This document shows positions 13,105 through 24,046 of a DNA stretch of 64,000 nucleotides, in pieces. The notes beneath the pieces are model-generated. The model ran no database searches. It saw nothing but the letters and a program-made list of their open reading frames with translations, and was not told where the DNA came from. This DNA comes from Siphonodentalium dalli (Eukaryota; Mollusca; Scaphopoda; Gadilida; Siphonodentaliidae). The stretch is taken from contig CP136067.1 of the NCBI GenBank assembly GCA_032622095.1, positions 179,152,556 to 179,216,555 of the forward strand, in the 5' to 3' direction. Within the stretch, counting starts at the first letter, position 1. Every line of letters starts with the position of its first letter. The position numbers were made by a program, and so were the translations under genes.

Positions 13105-13966
13105 TGACAGTGCTGTCTCGTCAAAAGTTCAAAACAGATCAAAACGATAAATTTAATATATGCTCAGTTTTCGAAAAATCCTCATGTCATTGATGCGGGA
13201 GAGGTGGCTTGGAATCATTCCAAAGATCCTCATACCCTGTCAATTGAAGAGGTGACTTCGATGCTGACTCCAGAATAAGAGCAATTATTAAAATGCATGT
13301 AACATGCATGTAACTCTATTCATAATAGCATTGTTTGTATTGTCATTGCCATTTTATTGTACCGGTATATATGAATTTCAATGCCAACTTTCTCTGAAGT
13401 TAGTTCCATTCCACAAATCCGTTATACATGTTTATGATAACTAATGGGTTGATACTTTTTGGAGAGTGTTGTGTCCTCTTGTCAAAACTTATCAAAATGA
13501 TATTTTCATGCTCACTCAGTTTTTGAAAAATCCTCTTGTCATTGACAAGGGAGAGGTGACTTGGAGTCATTCTAAAGATCCTCATACCCTGTCAATTGAA
13601 GAGGTGACTTCGATGCCTTATCCTGGATGCAAGCAATTAAAATATAAACTTGAATGCATCTAACTTTTCCGGTTCAATATAATTGTTTATTTGCCAATTT
13701 ATTTTACAGGCAAATGACAATGCCAACTATGGGTGATGTTCGATCAATTAAGCGTACTGGATGTATATCTAATAGCACATTCCTCGGGATTTTATTCTGG
13801 GTAACATTTTTCTGACAATGCTGTGTTTTCTCAATTTTTTTTATCAATATGATACTTTCATTCTCAGTTTTTGAAAGATCTTCATGTCATTGACATGGGA
13901 GAGGTGGCTTGGAGTCAATCCGAAGATCCTCGTGCCCTGTCAATTGAAGAAGTGGCTTCAAAAACT
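13105..13966 (+). repeat. Three tandem copies of a 350-bp unit with an exon-like core
   Basis: Each copy has, after a TCAG, about 32 codons open in one shared frame: cores near 13167-13261, 13517-13615 and 13868-13966. They read VIDxGEVxWSxSxDPxxLSI then EEV. Copies differ mostly by single substitutions without stops, while flanks are more diverged. This could be a duplicated coding exon (possibly a relic) or a repeat that happens to be open. No donor GT at matching positions and no known domain recognised. Confidence 0.45.
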
Positions 13967-14172
13967 GAGAATGAAAGTATCATATTGATAAATTTTGGTG
14001 AGAAAACACAGCATTGTCAGAAAAATGTTACCCAGAATAAAATCCCAAGGAATGTGCTATTAGATATACATCCAGTACACTTAATTGATCGAACATCACC
14101 CATAGTTGGCATTGTCATTTGCCTGTAAAATAAATTGGCAATTAAACAATTATATTGAACCGGAAAAGTTAG
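13662..14172. repeat. Inverted repeat, arms about 210 bp, around the third exon-like core
   Basis: 13662-13874 (from CTTTTCCGGTTCAATATAAT) is repeated inverted at 13963-14172 (ending TATATTGAACCGGAAAAG). The 88-bp spacer is the third copy of the exon-like unit. Arms look nearly identical by eye. Confidence 0.8.
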
Positions 14173-14489
14173 ATAAATAGTGAGTTAAACTTTTCTTGCC
14201 CATTTCATTGTCATTGCAAATTTATTATACCAGTACATGTAAATGCCAATGTAATATGAGGTCCATTCAGCATATATAACATATGATAGCATGTTTTTCA
14301 TGATTTGTTTTGGCTAATAAAAAAAAAGAAGTAATAATTATGGCTTTCAATATCAAACATTCTTACTGTGATGGCCTAAATTCAGTGGCCTCAACCATGC
14401 GATTCTGATTCGACATTACAGTTGCTACATCACCCAAAAATGTCCAATATTTGCAAAAAGAATGCATGTAAATTTATTACACATAAAGT

Positions 14490-14890
14490 GTATAGATTAG
14501 TTGGTACACAGTGTGTGTACCAAATATGCACAATACTGGGTACTATATACTACAAAATTGTGTAGGTTGTTACACAGATGTGTATAAATAAAGTACACAC
14601 TACTGTGTACTATGTACACAAATGTGTATAAATAAAGTACACACTAACTGTGTAGTATCTGTCTACCAACTGTTTACTACACACAAGTGTATAGCGACTA
14701 CACATACATGTGTGTATAGAGCTACACATATTGTGTGTACCAAAAATTGCTCTATACACATACATGTGTGTATAGAGCTACACATATTGTGTGTACCAAA
14801 ATTGCTCTACAGTTTCCTACACATAATTGTTGGAGAGCAGATGTTACACATATATGTGTACAAAGTGTGTAGCGTTTCTACACAGTGTTT
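14490..14890. repeat. TACACA/TGTGTA microsatellite-like tract
   Basis: Irregular alternation of TACACA and TGTGTA, including a direct duplication of ATACATGTGTGTATAGAGCT (near 14703 and 14760). A 101-codon open frame here is a by-product. Confidence 0.65.
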
Positions 14891-15591
14891 TTTAGAGAGT
14901 AAGCTTGTGAAGATAAGGAGTTTATAAATGATGTTAATCATTTATATATAGTGTGTAAAATAAAACCATTTCTGTATCTCCGCCATGTTAGATGAGATGT
15001 GAATGGTATACATGTATCTTTTAAGTAATAACGATGGGATGAATGGATATCTCCTCAGCTATGTATACGTGTTTTATAAGTCATCACATGCCAGATTTCG
15101 ACATATTTAGAAGCCACATGTACATCAGAAAATTAATAAGCCTCATGCAGTCACGGCCCCCGGGAAAAGGCACCCTTACTCTTACTGGGGCCGGCCCCGG
15201 GGATAATCTGCATAATGCGCTTGTTATTGTTTGCGATATATGGATTGTGTGCAATCTTGTCATTTACTTGGGTTAAAGTACGTACATATCCCGGGTACGC
15301 TCCTACACCTGCAGTTCACCAAGATCGTTTTCTGGTTTGGTGCAGTCAGATTTGCCATTGTCAGATATAGATCGATCGACTGCATGAATAAATGAATGAA
15401 TTTATTCAGCGAACAAACCATAACCATACATGTTTGCAGCAGTATGCATAAGATACAATGATACAATTATATATAGTATATATTAATACACATAAATTAT
15501 AGATATATATTGCATAAATGGCTATTTACTGTACTGTGTAATTTAGGAAGTGTTCAGTTCTAAAATTAATCATATCAGTCATACCTCTTGA
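14891..15591. other. No gene recognised
   Basis: Includes a GC-rich patch CCGGCCCCGGGG near 15190 and AT-rich DNA up to the satellite edge. No coding or RNA signature. Confidence 0.5.
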
Positions 15592-18397
15592 CCCCGACTG
15601 CCACCCCATCCCGCCGACTGCCACCCCATCCCGCCTGCCACCCCATCCCGCCCGCCACCCCATCCCGCCACCCCATCCCGCCTGCCACCCCATCCCGCTG
15701 AGTCTAAGGTATTCATATATATTATAACTATCCGATGACCCCGACTGCCACCCCATCCCACTGACTGCCACCCCATCCCGCTGAGTCTAAGGTATTCATA
15801 TATATTATAACTATCCGATGACCCCGACTGCCACCCATCCCGCTGAGTCTAAGGTATTCATATATATTATAACTATCCGATGACCCCGACTGCCACCCCA
15901 CCCCGCTGAGTCTAAGGTATTCATATATATTATAACTATCCGATGACCCCGACTGCCACCCATCCCGCTGAGTCTAAGGTATTCATATATATTATAACTA
16001 TCCGATGACCCCGACTGCCACCCCATCCCGCTGAGTCTAAGGTATTCATATATATTATAACTATCCGATGACCCCGACTGCCACCCCATCCCGCTGAGTC
16101 TAAGGTATTCATATATATTATAACTATCCGATGACCCCGACTGCCACCCCACCCCGCTGAGTCTAAGGTATTCATATATATTATAACTATCCGATGACCC
16201 CGACTGCCACCCCATCCCGCTGAGTCTAAGGTATTCATATATATTATAACTATCCGATGACCCCGACTGCCACCCCATCCCGCTGAGTCTAAGGTATTCA
16301 TATATATTATAACTATCGATCCGATGACCCCGACTGCCACCCCATCCCGCTGAGTCTAAGGTATTCATATATATTATAACTATCCGATGACCCCGACTGC
16401 CACCCCATCCCGCTGAGTCTAAGGTATTCATATATATTATAACTATCCGATGACCCCGACTGCCACCCCATCCCGCTGAGTCTAAGGTATTCATATATAT
16501 TATAACTATCCGATGACCCCGACTGCCACCCCATCCCGCTGAGTCTAAGGTATTCATATATATTATAACTATCCGATGACCCCGACTGCCACCCCACCCC
16601 GCTGAGTCTAAGGTATTCATATATATTATACTATCCGATGACCCCGACTGCCACCCCACCCCGCCGAGTCTAAGGTATTCATATATATTATAACTATCCG
16701 ATGACCCCGCCTGCCACCCCATCCCGCCGAGTCTAAGGTATTCATATATATTATAACTATCCGATGACCCCGACTGCCACCCCATCCCGCCGAGTCTAAG
16801 GTATTCATATATATTATAACTATCCGATGACCCCGACTGCCACCCCATCCCGCCGAGTCTAAGGTATTCATATATATTATAACTATCCGATGACCCCGAC
16901 TGCCACCCCATCCCGCCGAGTCTAAGGTATTCATATATATTATAACTATCCGATGACCCCGACTGCCACCCCATCCCGCCGAGTCTAAGGTATTCATATA
17001 TATTATAACTATCCGATGACCCCGACTGCCACCCCATCCCGCCGAGTCTAAGGTATTCATATATATTATAACTATCCGATGACCCCGACTGCCACCCCAT
17101 CCCGCCGAGTCTAAGGTATTCATATATATTATAACTATCCGATGACCCCGACTGCCACCCCATCCCGCCGAGTCTAAGGTATTCATATATATTATAACTA
17201 TCCGGTGACCCCGACTGCCACCCCATCCCGCTGAGTCTAAGGTATTCATATATATTATAACTATCCGATGACCCCGACTGCCACCCCATCCCGCTGAGTC
17301 TAAGGTATTCATATATATTATAACTATCCGGTGACCCCGACTGCCACCCCATCCCGCTGAGTCTAAGGTATTCATATATATTATAACTATCCGATGACCC
17401 CGACTGCCACCCCATCCCGCTGAGTCTAAGGTATTCATATATATTATAACTATCCGATGACCCCGACTGCCACCCACCCATCCCGCTGAGTCTAAGGTAT
17501 TCATATATATTATAACTATCCGATGACCCCGACTGCCACCCCATCCCGCCGAGTCTAAGGTATTCATATATATTATAACTATCCGATGACCCCGACTGCC
17601 ACCCCATCCCGCCGAGTCTAAGGTATTCATATATATTATAACTATCCGATGACCCCGACTGCCACCCCATCCCGCCGAGTCTAAGGTATTCATATATATT
17701 ATAACTATCCGATGACCCCGACTGCCACCCCATCCCGCCGAGTCTAAGGTATTCATATATATTATAACTATCCGATGACACCGACTGCCACCCCATCCCG
17801 CCGAGTCTAAGGTATTCATATATATTATAACTATCCGATGACACCGACTGCCACCCCATCCCGCCGAGTCTAAGGTATTCATATATATTATAACTATCCG
17901 ATGACCCCGACTGCCACCCCATCCCGCCGAGTCTAAGGTATTCATATATATTATAACTATCCGATGACCCCGACTGCCACCCCATCCCGCCGAGTCTAAG
18001 GTATTCATATATATTATAACTATCCGATGACCCCGACTGCCACCCCATCCCGCCGAGTCTAAGGTATTCATATATATTATAACTATCCGATGACCCCGAC
18101 TGCCACCCCATCCCGCCGAGTCTAAGGTATTCATATATATTATAACTATCCGATGACCCCGACTGCCACCCCATCCCGCCGAGTCTAAGGTATTCATATA
18201 TATTATAACTATCCGATGACCCCGACTGCCACCCCATCCCGCCGAGTCTAAGGTATTCATATATATTATAACTATCCGATGACCCCGACTGCCACCCCAT
18301 CCCGCTGAGTCTAAGGTATTCATATATATTATAACTATCCGATGACCCCGACTGCCACCCCACCCCGCTGAGTCTAAGGTATTCATATATATTATAA
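15592..18397. repeat. 63-bp minisatellite, about 43 units
   Basis: Unit: a C-rich part (GACTGCCACCCCATCCCGC), then TGAGTCTAAGG, then an AT part (TATTCATATATATTATAACT), then ATCCGATGACCCC. The left edge (15592-15700) is an expansion of the C-rich part alone. CCGCTGAG and CCGCCGAG unit types come in blocks: T about 15700-16660, C 16662-17170, T 17229-17490, C 17548-18245, T to the end. Because 63 is divisible by three and the unit lacks minus-strand stops in two frames, long spurious open frames of 871 and 586 codons appear. I do not treat these as coding. Confidence 0.97.
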
Positions 18398-18423
18398 TAG
18401 TGAAAGGTCAGCCGACAACGTGG

Positions 18424-18890
18424 CAAGTCGATGCCGCTTTGTTAAAGAAATAAAAAAAAATGTTGATATTTTCTAAGTCGAAAAGGGTTAATAACTCCGT
18501 AAAAAAATATGTTTTTCCATCATCTACATACATGTTGCACATCTCCAATATGTGGGTAACAATACTACTCTGAAGTTTCAAATATCTACGATCAAAACTG
18601 TAGGAGGACTTGCTTTCACCATGAAGGTACCCTCATACAGAAAATTTAAAAAAATGTTGAAATTTTCTAAGTCGAAAAGGGTTAATAACTGTCAAAAAAT
18701 AATTTTTCCGTCATCTATATACATGTTGCACATCTTCAATATATGAGCAACACTATTCTGAAGTTTCAAATCTCTGGGATGAAATATGTAGGAGGAGATG
18801 AGTACACCAAGAAGGTACTCAAAGTTGTGACGGACGGACGGACGGAGCCCGTTTCTATAGTCCCCCGAAAATTAATTTTTCGGGGGACAA
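18424..18890. mobile_element. Pearl/HINE-like element: two 195-bp tandem units, GACG tract, terminal hairpin
   Basis: Two tandem units share TTTTCTAAGTCGAAAAGGGT and CATACATGTTGCACATCT-type cores. They are followed by GACGGACGGACGG and the hairpin CCCCCGAAAATTAATTTTTC…GGGGG (18861-18887). The architecture matches Helentron-associated elements of bivalves; that assignment is inference. Confidence 0.6.
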
Positions 18891-19253
18891 TAATTATCAT
18901 ATATGGGATTAATGCACTATAACAGCAATAGGCCACTCACACATACACACTACCAACATGCATTGTCGGTTGTGGACTGATCCATGTCCATGGCCGAGAT
19001 ATGGACTTCATAAATATAGGCAGTATATATTGCTCCAATATAAATAGCCAAACACTGGGCCCTACCATACATTAATATATAATAGATGTTTCCTATAGAA
19101 ACAGCATAAACACAAACGAACCCCGTATTTCATTTATGAGAGGCAGTGTCTCAATAAGGCAAAGTAATCGTCTGTACATGTAGGCCTACTGATACCGATA
19201 GTCCCTGCGAGTATACAAGAAACGTCCTAAGACTTAGTTCCGTCATGGGCCCT
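18891..19253. other. No gene recognised
   Basis: AT-rich, no repeat family or coding signal seen. Confidence 0.5.
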
Positions 19254-19257
19254 TTAA

Positions 19258-19726
19258 AGGTACTCAACCCGATAAAACTCCTCTCAATTACTATTTCAAT
19301 GGCTTCGTGGGTCAAAAATATTTGATTCGAGTCGAGGAAGTCACCCATCAAAGCTCAGATTTGTTAGATATCGATTTTAGAAATCTATTATTTTTCATTA
19401 TCGGGAATACTATCTGGCCCAGAACTCAGTCAAAATTGCGTTAAAATTACCACTTGATTTTAGAGTTATTCATCCTTGTCTGTTTGAATAGATTTGGAGT
19501 ACACATCCAGAGCAGATTACGGCAGTTATTAGTACTCATCTCGAGAACATAACAAATTTGAAAAATCAATATCTAATAACTCTGAGCTTTGTTTGATGGG
19601 TTCCTCGACTCGAATCAAATATTTTTTACCCCCAAAGCCAAAGAAATAGTAATATAGGACCCTCTGATCGGATTGTTGTTGTTGGAATCTGTTGAGATGG
19701 GGACCCTCTTTACGGGTTGAGTACCT
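19258..19726. mobile_element. TTAA-flanked MITE, family B
   Basis: TTAA at 19254-19257 and 19727-19730; termini AGGTACTCAACCCGAT and GGTTGAGTACCT. 469 bp, with an internally rearranged body (two 'AGCTCAGA/TCTGAGCT' segments in opposite orientation). Confidence 0.8.
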
Positions 19727-19929
19727 TTAACTATACCTGTGCGAGAGGAATAAGAGAGAAATTCAAGAAATGTTATTAATTATATACATAATTACAAAAT
19801 ACACTGGCCCACCCAGCTAGACATACACACAACCAATTGATCACCGGTCGCTCATATTTTTTCCCAACAATTCCATAACTTTCTAATTTCAGTCTTCAGA
19901 AATAGTGTCCAGCCGTACTAATACAGGAG

Positions 19930-21456
19930 GGGACACACTATAAAGTGTATGACGAGGCCGAGGCCGAGGCCGGCTCCAAATAAAAGGTGTAAACGGGGTG
20001 TTATATGGCGTTTGGTCCGTTGTTTCTGGATGGATATAAATGAAATTTGGTGTATATGTCCGGGCTGGGACATGGAATACAATAACGTTTGAATTGTTTT
20101 TAAATTCACAAATTTGTTGATTTTATTCAACTTTTTCGTTCCGAAACACACTATAAAGTGTAAACGGCCGGCTCCAATTAAAAGGTGTAAGCGGCTTATG
20201 TGCTCGATCAGCGAGCGGTATAGCTAATCGGATTAACTAACTGACGACTCTAGACTATTAGTATTGGGTGTTTTGTATCATTTGAGGTTTTTGGGGAAAT
20301 AATAATTTATAAAGTGAAATAGGCCTACATGATAAAATAAATTTAATCACAACGCATAAAATAATATCGATACGACAATTCATGTCCCCCAAGTGCAACA
20401 GCAAACCAATTCCGTTGATTGTGGCTTATAACCTGTATAGGGAATATCGTTGAATTTGATATTCTTTATCATTTTATGTAGGCTATTAGGCCTATGTCAT
20501 AGTTGTGACATAAATATTCAGATACATGTAGTTGTCTCGGTATCGTCTCCATAATGTTGCCATTGCTTTGTCAACGTTATTGGCACCAGTCTTAGTAAAC
20601 TTAGCGTACATTTGCTACACATAAATTATCTATAGGACTTGTTTCTGGGGTATTTTACTCTTCACTTACTTATTCTTTCGTCCCATATCTAGCACGCTGA
20701 ACCAAATTACAAGGGTTTGCTCACTCAAATCCACACACATACAAGAAAAGCGTTGTGTGATATCTTTGTCATGTATTGAGTTTGATATCTTTTGTTATCA
20801 TAATCATGTATGTCTCATGTATGTTATTATATTTTATGTGTTTATTATATATATGCATTGTGATTAAATGAAGTTATCATTTAAAATAAAAGTATTAAAA
20901 TTATTATTTCGCCAAAACCTCAAATGCCCCAAAACACAATAGTCTAGAGTCGCCAACTAGTTAATCCGATTACCTATAACGCTAAAGCACATAAGCCGCT
21001 TAGGCCTACATCTTTTAATTAGAGCCGGCCGCTTACACTTTATATAGAACGAAAGAACGAAAAGTTGAATAAAATCAACAAATTTGTGATTTTAAAAACG
21101 ATTCAAACTTTGATGTATTCCATGCCATAACCCGGGCATATGTACTAAATTTCAGTCATATCCATTTATAAACAAAGAAGATAATGCGACATCAAGTCCG
21201 CTTACACCTTTTAATTGGAGCCGGCCGTTTACACTTTATAGTGTGTTTCGGAACGAAAAAGTTGAATAAAATCAACAAATTTGTGAATTTAAAAACAGTT
21301 CAAACGTTATTGTATTCCATGTCCCAGCCCGGACATATACACCAAATTTCATTAATATCCATTGAGAAACAACGGACCAAACGCCATATAACACCCCGTT
21401 TACACCTTTTATTTGGAGCCGGCCTCGGCCTCGGCATACACTTTATAGTGTGTCCC
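19930..21456. mobile_element. hAT-like foldback element, 1527 bp
   Basis: Perfect 8-bp duplication TACAGGAG (19922-19929 and 21457-21464); termini GGGACACACTATAAAGTGTA and its inverse. Long arms (about 370-550 bp) contain repeated GGAGCCGGCC…TTTACAC blocks, 'TTGAATAAAATCAACAAATT' and 'AACCTCAAATGCCCC'-like segments on both sides of an AT-rich centre. No transposase. Open frames of 77 and 131 codons are arm copies, not genes. The 8-bp duplication supports hAT-type mobilisation. Confidence 0.85.
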
Positions 21457-21464
21457 TACAGGAG

Positions 21465-21661
21465 GACATTTTGTAGTCCTAGTCGGGTCACGAATAACAA
21501 AAATGACATCAAGTTAAGTTCGATCCATGGTGAACAACGTGATTTATTTGACATAGTTTATAATGTTATGTTTGTTTGATAATCAATAATGGTACGTAGT
21601 TTGTAAGTACAATTATCCGGAATAGCGGAAGTAGTATTCTGCTAGCCACCAATGTCAAGGT
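21465..21661. other. Probable host sequence upstream of GPD1
   Basis: About 200 bp between the hAT-like foldback and the MULE, holding the ETS-type motifs. The only apparently unique DNA close upstream of the gene, so the most likely site of its promoter. Confidence 0.4.
21617..21632 (+). promoter_or_regulatory. Two ETS-type motifs, candidate GPD1 core promoter
   Basis: CCGGAA at 21617-21622 and CGGAAGT at 21626-21632 lie about 40 bp left of the MULE. Paired GGAA motifs of this form are common near transcription starts of metazoan housekeeping genes. Without the MULE they would be about 80 bp from the GPD1 ATG. Motif-only evidence; no TATA box or mapped start. Confidence 0.35.
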
Positions 21662-22167
21662 CACTAAATCGGGAGCGGGTCGATTCGGTCCAGGGCTCTT
21701 TCGGTCTTCGACTTTTCGGTCCAGGGCTCTTTCGGCCGGGCTCGTTCGGCCGGGCTCGTTCGGCCCCTATTCAATTCGGGTAATTAGGTAGTGTGGGTGT
21801 TAATTGGACGGCATGTTAATTGCCTTTGATTTGGGACCGGTCTTTTGATGACAATGGAGATTTAAGTTTGTACACGTTTTATTCGCAACAATAGTAATGG
21901 GTATACACACACATAGTAATTAACACTGCAACAATTTCGAACAATAACGTGAATATATGATGAAAGATATGAACATTTATTGATTAAAAACAAGTTAAAA
22001 CAGTAAATATATACAGTTTACATGATAAAAACATCTGGTTATTTAATGATTAAAAACAAGATAAAACACATTACATAAAATACATTATTTATAAATATTA
22101 AAACATAGCGTAGGTCTTCTTCTTTATTCGTCTTCTTTGCGTAGGTCTTCTTCTTTATTCTTCTTCT

Positions 22168-23413
22168 TTATTTCTTGGATTGGCCATTCTTGTAGATCGA
22201 GTTCACATCTTTCAGGAATTCAGTTGTCTTGATGGTGCCGTCTTTGTATGATGCCCATATCGCCTCAAGGTCTTTGTCAATCTTCGTGTACTTTTGTTTT
22301 ATGTCGGTCTCGAGGTCCCTTGCTGCTACAGCTACTTCGATATGTGCAGCTTCTTTTTGGAGCACTTGGATCAGCGGGTAGAATGACAATCTGCTCCCCT
22401 TCATGTTAAGTCGCCTGTGCCAAGCTGTGAAGAAGACGAAATTTCATTAAATTTGTTTGTACTTTTGTAGTTCAATAAAAATATGGTGAAGAAGACGAAA
22501 TTTCATTAAATTTGTTTGTACTTTTGTAGTTCAATAAAAATATGGTGAAGAAGAAGATATTTCATTTTGTAGTTTTAATATTTTTATTATATACATGTAT
22601 TAGTATATATGTTCTTTAAATGAATAATGATTCTTACCTTCGATGTGGTTATTTGTTCTGACCCATAAGAGTAGCCGTCGGTACACACTAACAGCGGTTG
22701 TTGTCTTTTGCTGCCCGTCGGTAAAACCTTGTACGATACAGGGACGTCCAGGACATCTTCATCTGGCAGTTCCTCGTCGTCGAGTGTGATTTCGTGCTGT
22801 TCAGGTCGGTCGTCAAAGTCGCGTCGAGTGATGTTGAAGCTGACAAGTAGATCGTCGTTGTCGGCTGTCGTTGTCTCGTTGGCTGTCTGTTGAGCGTTGT
22901 CGACGGATGTTTCATTCACTGTTTGCTGAAGGATGGTCGGTAGGGTTTCTTCCACAGTCTGTCGAAGTATCGTTTCTAAGCTGTCGTCAGTGGGTGCTGA
23001 TGCGAAAGTTGAAGTGTCGTTGACAACATCCATTGGTGTTTCGTGACTGCAACAAAAGATATTATTTATAATAATGTATATTATAGAAATAAAAACGAGG
23101 AACGGATAACGAGGAACGGATAACGAGGAACGAACGAAGAAATTGCCTATATATACCTCTCTTCTCGCAGAAATGCTGAAGCAATTGTGTCGGGGCATCT
23201 GCTGCACACAAAGTTGATTGAAGACAGCCCCTTCATGGCGTCAAAATAACTTTTCTGTGTAACGCCGGTGTTACACAATCTGTGCTGCCACTGGCCGCAT
23301 CTGTCGCAGGAAAGGGCGTGTTGACGTGGTCGGACATTCTTTGTACATTGGACACATGGATACTCGATGTCAGTGCTGGTTGGTAATACTCGTAAACTGT
23401 ATCGTCGGCTCAT
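22168..23413 (-). pseudogene. Broken MULE transposase gene: PHD finger and FLYWCH start joined to C-terminal tail
   Basis: Three exons are readable. Exon 1 (23413-23157) starts MSRRYSLRVL and holds a C4HC3 PHD-type finger (CVQC, CDRCGQWQHRLC, CSRC). Its donor AG|GTATAT joins in phase to exon 2 (23046-22638), an acidic, Thr/Gln-rich linker ending LLVCTDGYSYGSEQ, the opening of a FLYWCH-type finger, with donor AAG|GTAAGA. Exon 3 (22424-22168) reads WHRRLNMKGSRLSFYPLIQV and ends KNGQSKK, resembling the end of MULE transposases, followed by AATAAA on the minus strand. Exon 2 ends in phase 0 while exon 3 needs one carried-over base, so direct splicing meets a stop after eight codons. The DDE core and the rest of FLYWCH are absent. 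A tandem duplication of about 57 bp (22431-22546) marks the likely deletion area. I regard it as a deletion derivative, not an active gene. Confidence 0.7.
22431..22546. repeat. Tandem duplication of about 57 bp inside the MULE
   Basis: The stretch beginning AAGAAGACGAAATTTCATT is repeated back to back, with a third partial start at 22545. It lies between exons 2 and 3 of the broken transposase gene, where the core has been lost. Confidence 0.8.
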
Positions 23414-24005
23414 TGTTAATCAAATTGAAGAACTAATGGGATATGGTGTTGGGGCATACACACTACCCTTAAATAGATGGAACAATGTTGTGATAGGCAT
23501 GAACAAGCCTCACTTAAACAAACATGTTGTGATTGCATGAACAAGTCTCAACTCACCAGCTGAGTGATTCTCAACTCAGATCAATCACCGTTTTATCTTG
23601 TCCAAACAAACATGCCAGAAGCCGTTCTGAGTGTAAAAATGTAGATACATGTACCAATCTATATAGTAACATATATCTACAACTTTATTATCATCTTTCT
23701 CACAGACAAATCACAGGTAAGAATATTAAATCAAATCATAAGATCAATATATATAATATAAATTAGAGCAATGCTACCCTTTTATACACTTTAATCAAAA
23801 TATTAAACGCTTTATTATAATAATAAAATAACATACAAAAGAAAAATATATATAAACATCCAAATATCCTACTGATAAAAACATTTTTAGGTGAGACTGT
23901 TCGGCCCAAACCATGGGCCGAACAAGCCCGGCCGAACAAGCCCGGCCGAAACAGCCCTGGACCGAATCGACCCCGACCCACTAAATCAACTTGAAGTCAC
24001 CCAAA

Positions 24006-24046
24006 ATGGCCAGGAAAAAAGTTTGCATTGTTGGGTCTGGGAATTG
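24006..24046 (+). CDS. GPD1: GPD1 coding exon 1
   Basis: Encodes residues 1-13 and two bases of Trp14, starting [14 protein letters not shown]. The donor is GTAAGT. Intron 1 (24047-28101, about 4.06 kb) is the longest. Only 18 nt of ordinary sequence separate the ATG from the right target-site duplication of the upstream MULE. Confidence 0.95.

Larger units (their letters stand above)
21671..23978 (-). mobile_element. Mutator-like element (MULE), internally deleted, 2308 bp
   Basis: Flanked by a perfect 9-bp duplication CACTAAATC (21662-21670 and 23979-23987), the length expected for MULEs. Inverted termini carry GGTCGATTCGGTCCAGGGCT followed by repeated TTCGGCCGGG blocks (left to about 21772, right from about 23893). 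The left terminus holds an extra internal duplication of the CGGTCCAGGGCTCTTTCGG block. Inside is a spliced minus-strand gene with a PHD finger, the start of a FLYWCH-like domain and a MULE-type C-terminus but no transposase core. The right end is 27 bp from the GPD1 start codon, and the internal gene reads away from GPD1. Confidence 0.85.

Noticed and set aside
15592-18397. CRISPR-like regular repeat array
   Set aside because: Units are contiguous and nearly identical with no unique spacers, in an animal genome.
15811-18426. 871-codon minus-strand open frame (and 586-, 134-, 94-codon relatives)
   Set aside because: Entirely the 63-bp satellite. Openness follows from a unit divisible by three, and indels shift between frames without any sign of constraint.
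21184-21579. 131-codon open frame and its counterpart at 19918-20151
   Set aside because: They are the two arms of the hAT-like foldback read in mirrored positions; no protein motif.
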